From contig SLOG01000148.1 in assembly GCA_007132635.1 (NCBI GenBank), forward strand, positions 1 to 5,564: a stretch of 5,564 bases of DNA, given 5' to 3'. The stretch is from Limnochordia bacterium. GTDB lineage: Bacteria; Bacillota; Limnochordia; Darwinibacteriales; SLO01. Both the position numbers and the translations under genes were made by a program. Numbering within the stretch: the first letter of the stretch is position 1; every line of letters begins with the position of its first letter. The notes under the pieces are model-generated. The model searched no databases. It was not told where the DNA came from and was given only the letters and a program-made list of their open reading frames with translations. Below, piece after piece: positions 1 to 5,564 of the stretch.

Positions 1-382
1 GCAGATTGTTAACCATATCCGCCATACCTCCGTGAATTTCGAGTTTGTTATGGACGTCGCCAAACGCGCTGAAGACGGCGGCGCTGCCGCGATCCTGTTC
101 GGGTATGAAACTTGGACTGAAGTTAATCACGATGCGCTCGTAACCTGAACTGCCGCCATCGCTTGTCTTGTGCAGTACATTCGGCCGGATAAGAATCAAG
201 TCTCCGGGCAAGACCAAGTAGACGCTGTCTTCGATAAAATAGAGACGCTTGCCGGACACTGCCACATAGATTTCGAAACCTTCGTGGAAATGAAGCTTGC
301 TGTCGTAACTGCCCTCCGTCTGCACCAAGTGCGAAACGTGAAACTCATCATGGTCGTCACCGAACCTTAGGGGAAACTGCAC
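1..382 (-). CDS. AraC-family transcriptional regulator, N-terminal cupin sensor domain (cut by left window edge)
   Basis: This minus-strand frame reads as the sugar-binding cupin half of an AraC-type regulator. Visible are 127 codons. The cupin signature is clear: H31-x-H33-xxx-E37 (HFHEGFEIY), then a SGKRLYFIED turn, PGD at 59-61 followed by LILIRPNVLHK with H71, and a closing strand ERIVINFSP at 82-90. The phrase order (HxH, E-I-Y, PGDLILI-P-LHK, ER-I-INF) is typical of Paenibacillus-type AraC regulators. The C-terminal pair of helix-turn-helix motifs that binds DNA would lie beyond position 1 and is not seen. The start is taken as the GTG at 380-382, six bases after GGAGGA. A second in-frame GTG at 386-388 directly abuts that site and is a poor choice, and no ATG lies between the upstream stop at 446-448 and the GTGs. 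It is transcribed divergently from the glycoside hydrolase, so it probably controls that gene in response to a sugar. The ligand cannot be told from sequence. Confidence 0.86.
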   Translation of the reverse strand, partial: MQFPLRFGDDHDEFHVSHLVQTEGSYDSKLHFHEGFEIYVAVSGKRLYFIEDSVYLVLPGDLILIRPNVLHKTSDGGSSGYERIVINFSPSFIPEQDRGSAAVFSAFGDVHNKLEIHGGMADMVNNL

Positions 383-388
383 GTTCAC

Positions 389-394
389 TCCTCC
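389..394 (-). promoter_or_regulatory. Ribosome binding site that decides the GTG start of the AraC-type regulator
   Basis: The minus strand reads GGAGGA here. It is followed by six bases (GTGAAC) and then GTG at 380-382. This spacing supports the inner GTG as the initiation codon rather than the GTG at 386-388, which touches the Shine-Dalgarno site. Confidence 0.7.
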
Positions 395-442
395 AGAGAA
401 ACAGGTATTTGGAGCCTTCCTTTGGATCAAAAACCGCAAGAT

Positions 443-470
443 ATCTTAACAATGATTTATATTCGGCAAA
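443..470 (-). promoter_or_regulatory. Candidate promoter of the AraC-type regulator (weak)
   Basis: On the minus strand, TTTGCC (465-470) or the overlapping TTGCCG (464-469) stands 15-16 bases before TAAGAT (443-448). Each hexamer matches the sigma-A consensus only in part (3-4 of 6). A start near position 436 would give a leader of about 54 bases before the GTG. The AT-rich stretch 438-463 makes some promoter here plausible, but the exact boxes are a guess. Confidence 0.25.
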
Positions 471-500
471 GACCCGCTAGATCCTGCGCCATGAAACCCG

Positions 501-506
501 TATAAT
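501..506 (+). promoter_or_regulatory. -10 element (TATAAT) of the glycoside hydrolase promoter, with no clear -35
   Basis: A perfect TATAAT lies 29 bases before the ATG. At 16-18 bases upstream, around 477-484, the sequence (GCTAGATC) has no resemblance to TTGACA, and there is no TG extended -10. A good -10 with a missing -35 is what is expected of a promoter that needs an activator, which fits the divergent AraC-type regulator. The close placement to the start codon leaves a very short leader of about 20-25 bases, which holds the ribosome binding site. Confidence 0.5.
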
Positions 507-515
507 AAAGGAAAT

Positions 516-524
516 AAAAGGAGG
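516..524 (+). promoter_or_regulatory. Ribosome binding site of the glycoside hydrolase
   Basis: AAAAGGAGG is a near-perfect anti-16S complement. Eleven bases separate its end from the ATG at 536, slightly longer than ideal. No other in-frame start codon stands nearer, so the ATG is kept. Confidence 0.75.
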
Positions 525-535
525 CGTTTAACCGT

Positions 536-3409
536 ATGAACGATCAGCAGCGACCAGCGGGGTTTTTTCCTTTCTGGTTTTGGAATGACCTATTGATGCC
601 CGAGGAGGTGGAGTGGCAGGTCGATCAAATGCACGCCCAGGGAGTTAAAGGCTTCTTCATCCACTCCCGCCAGGGCCTGAAGAACCCCTACTTATCCGAC
701 TCGTTTTTCGCTCAGGTAGACACAGCAACGGCTCGCGCAAAACGGCACGGCATGGAGGTCCACCTCTACGACGAATACCCCTACCCCAGTGGTGTAGCCG
801 GCGGAGAGGTGACTCTTGGCAATCCGCACTTCTATGCTACTCTATTGGTGCAGAGTTCCCAAGATGCGGACGGCGGGCATGTCCGCCTTGAGCTGCCGCG
901 CGGCAAGATTCTCAATGTCACGGCCTATCCCTTGAACAACGGTGCCGTCGACTGGTCCCGGCCTCGCGACCTGCGGCAGCAGACGGGCATGGTGCTCATC
1001 GAAGAGTCGTACGTCAAGACGGGATTGACCAACTACAACCGCAAGCGATTCTTCTCGTCCAACCCAACTCCGATCCTGGACACAGAGCTGCCCCCGGGGC
1101 GCTACCGTGTGTTCATCAGTGCTCAAGTGGAGTTAGAGAAGTTTAAGTACTGGGACCAGTATGTGGACGTGATGAACCCGTCTGCGGTGCAGGAGTTTAT
1201 GCGACTCACGCATGAACGCTACGCCTCCCGGTATAAGGACGAGTTCGGCAGTTCCATGGTCTCCATATTTGTCGACGAAACAGCTCCGGGATGGTCGGAG
1301 TGTCTCCCTGAGAGATTTGAAGCAGCCTATGGACGCGATCTGCTGCCCTTGCTCCCGGCTCTCCAGGATCCCACCCATCCGGAACACACCCAGGTAACCT
1401 ATGACCTGTACCAGCTCAAGTACAAGGTGTTCTGTGAAACCTTCGAAGAACCCATTGCCCAGTGGTGCCAAGCCCACGGCATTGCCTACTCCGGCGAAAA
1501 AGCGGCCCAGTGCCTGGCGCAGCTGCGCTACATGGACATTCCCGGCTGCGACCCCGGTCACATCAAGGCCGGCGGCGGGATGGACATAGTCGGGGCAGAC
1601 TTGCGCAAAAACGCCAAGGCGGCCGCGTCCATCGCCCAGCTGGATGGGAAAGCCGGTTCCCTCTGCGAATGTTACCACAGTCTAGGCTGGACGGGCACTC
1701 TGCAGGACGCCAAACTGATCGCCGAAGGCCTGTGGTTGGCGGGCATCAATTACTTGGTCCCGCACGGGTTCTTCTACACGACTCACGGACTCGCCAAGCA
1801 TGACGCGCCGCCGTCGTTCTTCTTCCAGATGCCGTACTGGCCCCTATTCGGCCAGCTATCCCGACGTTTGGATACGCTGAACGAACTATTTGCCGGCACA
1901 TACATCAACAGCAAGCTCTTTGTCCTGGATGCCAACAGCGGCATGCCGTCGCAGGACCAAAAGCAGGCCTACCAGGAACTGCTGACAGACCTTATGGCCA
2001 GCCACATCGACTTCCACATCGTGGATCTAGACACCCTGCAGCGTGCTGTAGTCGATGGCACCCGCCTCACGGTAGGCGGCGTCACTGCGGAAGCCGTGAT
2101 CACTACTCCCATGCAGGTTGTTGAGGAAAACTTGGCTGCATGGCTGCAGGCCTATGCGCATGGCGGCGGCCGCATCATCCGCTGTCCCGAACCGTATGAT
2201 CGAGATGCCCTGCAGAATTCCGCCGACAGTATTCAACCCAGTCTTTCGCTTTTGGCAGACGGGGCCGAAGCTGCCGAACTCTGGAGCGTCAGGCGTTCGG
2301 GCAGTCATGGCGATCGCTGGTTCGTCTTGAACACCACAGCCCAGCCTCTGCAGGTGACTATCAATGCTGGGAAAGGACTGCGGGAGCTTGTGGTGGACGC
2401 CGAACACCACTGCCGACTCCAGGCCGCCGGAGGTACCAAGTACACGCGGGAAATCGAGCCCCTCGAATCGTTCGTTCTTGCAGACGATGCAGCGTCTGCG
2501 ACGGCAGCGCGGCCAGAATCGCGTCTTCGCTTGGATGCTCGCCAAGACTGCACTGTGTCTGTGGAACAGAAAAACCTCCTCAGGATGTATGAATGGGAAA
2601 TGGCCCTCCAGAACGAGGACGGCACATTCGGCCCGGCCGCCGTGGTCGAGGCTATCCCTCTCAGCAACCAGCTAGAAGAAAGCGGCCTGGCCTTCGCGCC
2701 GAAGGTTAAGTACTACTTCGGCCACGCTCCCGAACTGCAGTGGCCGGAGCTGACTGTGCGGTACCGCTTCTCCTTTGTCAACGCGTACAGCGGACAAGTC
2801 GAACTAGTCATGGAACCGGACACTCTACGGGGCGACTGGTCGCTGCAGGTCAACAACGGACCGCAGCTTACAAGGGAGGCATTCAGCCCCACCGATGCCC
2901 ACGTCCGGGGCAGTCTCGGGGTCGACATCACGCCGTACCTTCAGGCTGGCGACAATGTAGTGGAAATCATCGTTGATGCGGCCGATCACGGCGATGGCCT
3001 GATCAACTGCTTGTACTTGGCTGGCGATTTTGGTGTAACCTTAGACTCGCCCACCTTGACCGAACGGCCTCAAGCCGGTCGCTTCGAAGACTATGTAGGC
3101 AACCAGCTGCCCTTCTTTGCCGGCGTAGTAGACTATACGCTGAACTGGGAGATCGCCGAGCTTCCCGAGACAGAGGAGTGCATTGTCGTGCTTGACGGTG
3201 GTCCGCAATTCCGGGAGGCGGCGGAGCTCTCCATAAACGATGACTCGCTGCAGCCGATTCTATGGGAACCTCGCAGCGTGAGCCTGCGTACGGATTCGCT
3301 GCGGCTAGGCCAGAACGTCGTGCGAGTCCGTGTTTATACGAGTCTCGGCCGTTCTTTCGAAGGCGAATGGTTTGACTACGTGGAACACGAGACGAAACCC
3401 GTTGAGTAG
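536..3409 (+). CDS. GH106-like multidomain glycoside hydrolase (putative alpha-L-rhamnosidase-type), cytoplasmic
   Basis: The 957-residue protein is complete and of usual length for large GH106-like enzymes. It opens with PFWFWND (12-18), HSRQGL (43-48) and YDEYPYPSG (78-86), hallmarks of the barrel N-terminus in this family. The barrel runs to about 455 and carries SIFVDETAPGW (243-253), followed by PERFEAAYGRDLLPLLPAL (258-276), and a late segment with E378, H410 and Y414 (CECYHSLGW, NYLVPHGFFY) ending in PPSFFFQMPYWP. D247/E248 and E378 are the likeliest catalytic or metal-binding acids (inference). Residues 458-555 resemble a glutamine-amidotransferase-like fold as in GH42 enzymes (LFVLDANSGMP, DFHIVDLDTL, GGGRII). 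Residues 580-655 form a beta-sandwich. Two galactose-binding-like jelly rolls follow, about 740-835 (GDWSLQVNNG, DITPYLQAGDNVVEI) and 850-950 (LRLGQNVVRVRVYTSLG). There is no signal peptide or membrane segment, so it probably cleaves imported oligosaccharides in the cytoplasm. L-rhamnoside specificity is only family analogy; related uncharacterised families may act on other sugars. Confidence 0.8.
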   Translation: MNDQQRPAGFFPFWFWNDLLMPEEVEWQVDQMHAQGVKGFFIHSRQGLKNPYLSDSFFAQVDTATARAKRHGMEVHLYDEYPYPSGVAGGEVTLGNPHFYATLLVQSSQDADGGHVRLELPRGKILNVTAYPLNNGAVDWSRPRDLRQQTGMVLIEESYVKTGLTNYNRKRFFSSNPTPILDTELPPGRYRVFISAQVELEKFKYWDQYVDVMNPSAVQEFMRLTHERYASRYKDEFGSSMVSIFVDETAPGWSECLPERFEAAYGRDLLPLLPALQDPTHPEHTQVTYDLYQLKYKVFCETFEEPIAQWCQAHGIAYSGEKAAQCLAQLRYMDIPGCDPGHIKAGGGMDIVGADLRKNAKAAASIAQLDGKAGSLCECYHSLGWTGTLQDAKLIAEGLWLAGINYLVPHGFFYTTHGLAKHDAPPSFFFQMPYWPLFGQLSRRLDTLNELFAGTYINSKLFVLDANSGMPSQDQKQAYQELLTDLMASHIDFHIVDLDTLQRAVVDGTRLTVGGVTAEAVITTPMQVVEENLAAWLQAYAHGGGRIIRCPEPYDRDALQNSADSIQPSLSLLADGAEAAELWSVRRSGSHGDRWFVLNTTAQPLQVTINAGKGLRELVVDAEHHCRLQAAGGTKYTREIEPLESFVLADDAASATAARPESRLRLDARQDCTVSVEQKNLLRMYEWEMALQNEDGTFGPAAVVEAIPLSNQLEESGLAFAPKVKYYFGHAPELQWPELTVRYRFSFVNAYSGQVELVMEPDTLRGDWSLQVNNGPQLTREAFSPTDAHVRGSLGVDITPYLQAGDNVVEIIVDAADHGDGLINCLYLAGDFGVTLDSPTLTERPQAGRFEDYVGNQLPFFAGVVDYTLNWEIAELPETEECIVVLDGGPQFREAAELSINDDSLQPILWEPRSVSLRTDSLRLGQNVVRVRVYTSLGRSFEGEWFDYVEHETKPVE

Positions 3410-3415
3410 ACAACA

Positions 3416-3454
3416 AACAGAGCGACACCCGGTAGTCTAGGGTGCCGCTCTGTT
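3416..3454. terminator. Hairpin terminator shared by the convergent hydrolase and repeat-protein genes
   Basis: A 15-base left arm (3416-3430) pairs with a right arm (3440-3454) around a 9-base loop. On the plus strand there is one A-C mismatch. In the minus-strand transcript the same position is a G-U pair, so that stem is unbroken. The minus strand also follows the stem with the more T-rich tail (TTTGTTGTC), while the plus side continues CAGTTAGG. It therefore looks like a true intrinsic terminator for the minus-strand gene ending at 3468, and probably also serves the hydrolase gene that stops at 3409. Confidence 0.8.
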
Positions 3455-3467
3455 CAGTTAGGTGCAA

Positions 3468-5564
3468 TTACCGATAGGCAAGGGGCGGCTCGTTCTCTTC
3501 ATCGGCAGGATCCCGGTACGTCCCTTGGCGGTTTAGGGTGGCGTGGCGTTCCTGCACAATCTGCAGGTTAGGAGCCTGGCTCCAGTTGAAATGGCCCGCC
3601 AGCGTCAGCTCACTTCCCTCACCCACTGTCAACCGGATGGAAGACCAGGGGCTGCCTTCAATGAACGCAATGTCGCCGAGGGCAAAGTGAGCACTGAAAC
3701 GTACGTCCAGTTCAACCGGCTCGGCTTCCTTGGAAGCCGCCGCCCACACCGTCACTTGATCTAGGACGGCAGCATGGGTCTCCACATGGAGAGCATCGCG
3801 GAACGTGACGCCGTGAAACTGTGCGCCGCCTTGGACTGTCGTCGGAGCTGAGAACACGCTGTCGACCAACTCCAATTCACTGATTACAGTCTGTGGTGCC
3901 GCGAAGATCGACTCGCGGATGACGGCTCCCGGATTCGTCTCCATGGCTCCGGCATCAAAGTTGAATACGATGCGTTCGCTCACGGAATTCGGCCCCAGCT
4001 GGCTGCCCGGAGCATCCAAAGCCGCGAGACGCAAATTGTGGTGGCCTCGAATGAGGCCCCGCAACCAGAGGCTAAGGTCGTGGCCGCTGCCGCCGTTTGC
4101 GCCCTGGATATCCAGCTGACTGCGAAATTCGGCATTGTTGAGGATCAGACGCGGGCTCTGCGGCCCGCCGCTGACTGCCAACGTCTGGGCATGCGGCGCT
4201 GCAAACAGCACGTCATTGAACCGCACGTCCTCAGCTGAATGGCCCAGATCCAGTTTGCGGCTCTGTATCGTTGTGTGATCGAAGATGACGGGATTACTGC
4301 TCTCGATGACCAAGTCGCCGGCTATCACCACCCGACTGGCTGGTTTCGGCCCTGGCCTGCCTACCTGTACCTGCCCGGCAAACACGGCGAAATGGCCGTG
4401 AAGTTCTGCATCTTCTAGAACAGCCGTCACCTGCGAGCTATTGACAATGACGGGCCCATGAATCTGCGCGTCTCGCACGTGGCCGCGGCCACTGCCTGCG
4501 AGCCATAACGAAGCTTCGCGGCCGGTGGAGAGGCCCTGGAGAAGCACCTCGCTGCCATCTGAACCATCGACCATGATGGACGCTCCATCGCTGACTGACA
4601 AGCCATTAACGTCGACGCGGCCGGCACTGTCGCTGCCTACCGACAGAACCGCTGCATCTGCCAGCAAAGCCGGCCCCCGGACGGTAACGGTCTCGTCTGC
4701 TGGAGCTGCGATGTGCAGCACAGTATCGCCCATCACCGATGGACGCAGCAATTCTACATCCCCTGAATCAATGCGGACATTTGCCGCAACTCCTTCGCCC
4801 GCAAATGTTACATCCGAAAACCGCGTTCCCGAAGGAACTCCGACGACAGAGTCTTCAAAGACGCTGGCATTGACGCTGGGTGCTTCAGCACCAGAAGCCC
4901 CGCCAGTGAAGTCAACGGTTCCGGCAAATACCACGTTCTCAAATTCGGCTCCCTGCGCTTGTCCGACAAAGAAGGTGTCGCCGCCTACTTGGGCACGGTC
5001 TTTGCTGCCTTCCATCCAGAAGCGGTTTCCTCCCACAATGAGATCCCCCGGCACCGGTGTGTTGATCAGGGAAACGTCATCACTACCGACAGCGAAATCA
5101 AAGATCATGGGTTGGCCTTCACCGTCCTGCGGCCATACCACGGAAGAAAACGTCCAACCAGTGCCGGCATCCACAGCGAAAACGCCGCCGGGGACTAGGG
5201 GATCGCTTGATGTCTCATCGCCGCCGACAATACTCGTGTTTAGGCTCTCAAACGCAGTATTCTCAAATATGACGTCGGTCACCGAAAGATGATTGCGGTC
5301 AGACAGCTGGGCAATGACCGAGTTCTTGAACACGATGCCGCCTGCACCTACACCCAGCTTCAGGGTGCCATGAACGTGCGTGTTCGAAAAGGTCATGTAA
5401 GGCGCCCGCAAAATCAGATCGCCCCCGACTTTCCGGAGACTGTTCAGGCCCACCACCGTCTCCTCCAGGACAGCACTACCGCCGACGGATGCCAGAGCTG
5501 GCAGCTGGACATGCGGAGCGGTTACATGGAGATCGCCATGGACCGCCCCTAAGTCGTCCAGAGC
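3468..5564 (-). CDS. Large repeat protein with predicted beta-solenoid fold, function unknown (N-terminus beyond right edge)
   Basis: The frame runs from the window edge to TAA at 3468-3470, giving 698 residues. A GTG at 5454-5456 could be taken as a start, but the 36 codons upstream (ALDDLGAVHGDLHV... to ...LEET) are open and continue the same repeat pattern, so the gene is 5'-partial. The protein is rich in Gly, Val, Ser, Asp and Ala, low in Lys and has no cysteine, as is common for exported proteins of Gram-positive bacteria. The visible start has V-x-G-x-L-x-L units of 18-19 residues. Most of the rest has short strands with F-x-(N/D)-x-x-F (for example EFENVVF, RFSDVTF, RFNDVLF), the look of a parallel beta-helix. 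The last ~90 residues are still strand-rich and end in a charged tail (ADEENEPPLAYR) without an LPxTG signal or membrane helix. Any signal peptide or surface-anchoring domain would have to be in the missing N-terminus. A beta-helix polysaccharide lyase is an alternative, but I see no catalytic motif. It converges on the hydrolase gene and is not in its operon. Confidence 0.82.
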   Translation of the reverse strand, partial: ALDDLGAVHGDLHVTAPHVQLPALASVGGSAVLEETVVGLNSLRKVGGDLILRAPYMTFSNTHVHGTLKLGVGAGGIVFKNSVIAQLSDRNHLSVTDVIFENTAFESLNTSIVGGDETSSDPLVPGGVFAVDAGTGWTFSSVVWPQDGEGQPMIFDFAVGSDDVSLINTPVPGDLIVGGNRFWMEGSKDRAQVGGDTFFVGQAQGAEFENVVFAGTVDFTGGASGAEAPSVNASVFEDSVVGVPSGTRFSDVTFAGEGVAANVRIDSGDVELLRPSVMGDTVLHIAAPADETVTVRGPALLADAAVLSVGSDSAGRVDVNGLSVSDGASIMVDGSDGSEVLLQGLSTGREASLWLAGSGRGHVRDAQIHGPVIVNSSQVTAVLEDAELHGHFAVFAGQVQVGRPGPKPASRVVIAGDLVIESSNPVIFDHTTIQSRKLDLGHSAEDVRFNDVLFAAPHAQTLAVSGGPQSPRLILNNAEFRSQLDIQGANGGSGHDLSLWLRGLIRGHHNLRLAALDAPGSQLGPNSVSERIVFNFDAGAMETNPGAVIRESIFAAPQTVISELELVDSVFSAPTTVQGGAQFHGVTFRDALHVETHAAVLDQVTVWAAASKEAEPVELDVRFSAHFALGDIAFIEGSPWSSIRLTVGEGSELTLAGHFNWSQAPNLQIVQERHATLNRQGTYRDPADEENEPPLAYR
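3747..5336 (-). repeat. Degenerate F-x-(N/D)-x-x-F beta-helix rungs
   Basis: About ten to sixteen irregular units of roughly 20-35 residues share a core of hydrophobic, any, Asn/Asp or polar, two residues, then Phe or aliphatic, usually followed by another short strand. Examples are IFENTAF, EFENVVF (4926-4946), VFEDSVV, RFSDVTF, IFDHTTI, RFNDVLF (4203-4223), LNNAEF, VIRESIF, LVDSVF and QFHGVTF. Interspersed G-D-L-x-V turns (PGDLIV, AGDLVI) link them to the N-terminal V-x-G units. Spacing is irregular, so exact unit boundaries are uncertain. Confidence 0.55.
5319..5543 (-). repeat. Four tandem 18-19-residue V-x-G-x-L-x-L protein repeats
   Basis: Four units follow one another in the translation: VHGDLHVTAPHVQLPALAS, VGGSAVLEETVVGLNSLRK, VGGDLILRAPYMTFSNTH and VHGTLKLGVGAGGIVFKNS, of 19, 19, 18 and 19 residues. 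Each begins V-(G/H)-G, and three of four continue with a polar residue, Leu, any, hydrophobic. The first two also end in L-x-x-L or L-x-S-L, recalling the L-x-x-L-x-x-V-G-G-x-L-x-I rhythm of receptor L-domain repeats. They are repeats at protein level and are diverged in DNA. The series probably continues beyond the window edge. Confidence 0.65.

Noticed and set aside
170..370. Plus-strand 66-codon open frame starting ATGCAGTACATT
   Set aside because: It is antisense to the AraC-type cupin domain, which has clear family motifs on the other strand. It has no domain and no ribosome binding site.
383..535. Catabolite-response (cre) site search in the divergent intergenic region
   Set aside because: The closest string, TGAAACCCGTATAA at 492-505, lacks the central CG placement of the consensus, so I do not call a CcpA site.
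1133..1678. Minus-strand 181-codon open frame inside the hydrolase gene
   Set aside because: It is a shadow of the strongly supported GH106-like frame, which contains the family motifs across this stretch; the shadow product shows none. The same holds for the open frames at 842-1126, 2027-2545 and 2305-2667.
3003..3467. Minus-strand 154-codon open frame just downstream of the repeat-protein gene
   Set aside because: It starts inside the terminator region and runs antisense to the C-terminal jelly roll of the hydrolase. The Arg/Ser-rich product looks like a frame artefact, and the hairpin at 3416-3454 sits in its first codons.
4525..5292. Long plus-strand open frame of 255 codons opposite the repeat-protein gene
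   Set aside because: It lies wholly antisense to the 698-codon frame, has a low-complexity Ser/Thr/Pro-rich product without recognisable motifs, and no ribosome binding site. The biased codon use of the real gene leaves this strand free of stops.
3747..5336. Pentapeptide repeat (A-D/N-L-x-x) reading of the repeat protein
   Set aside because: The units do not recur every five residues and the A-D/N-L core is absent; the spacing is 18-35 residues with F-x-(N/D)-x-x-F, which suits a beta-helix better.

Overview
The window looks like a moderately GC-rich (roughly 55-60 percent by eye) chromosomal segment of a Bacillota bacterium, most likely a Paenibacillaceae-type carbohydrate degrader. The grounds are strong purine-rich Shine-Dalgarno sites (GGAGGA, AAAAGGAGG), an AraC-type sensor domain whose wording resembles Paenibacillus regulators, and an enzyme of a GH106-like family that is common in that group. 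This placement is an inference from family resemblance. No rRNA, tRNA, mobile element or CRISPR is visible.

Layout: (1) positions 1-382, minus strand, hold the N-terminal 127 codons of an AraC-family transcriptional regulator, cut by the left edge so that only the cupin sensor domain is visible. (2) Positions 383-535 are a divergent intergenic region with a perfect TATAAT -10 hexamer for the rightward gene but no recognisable -35. (3) Positions 536-3409, plus strand, are a complete 957-residue multidomain glycoside hydrolase related to GH106 alpha-L-rhamnosidases, without a signal peptide. (4) Positions 3410-3467 hold a strong hairpin serving as a shared terminator between convergent genes. 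(5) From 3468 to the right edge, minus strand, lies the C-terminal 698 residues of a large cysteine-free repeat protein with a predicted beta-solenoid (parallel beta-helix) architecture. Its reading frame stays open to the edge, so its true start is outside the window.

How they fit together: the divergent regulator and hydrolase form a classic sensor/enzyme pair. A sugar or oligosaccharide taken up by the cell would be sensed by the cupin domain, and the regulator would activate the -35-poor hydrolase promoter. The lack of a signal peptide argues that the enzyme works in the cytoplasm on imported oligosaccharides. The solenoid protein is transcribed toward the hydrolase from a separate unit and has no evident functional link to it. 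It is the least explained item in the window. I see no multi-gene novel system here; the most unusual element is this repeat protein, with regular 18-19-residue V-x-G-x-L-x-L units followed by more irregular F-x-(N/D)-x-x-F rungs.
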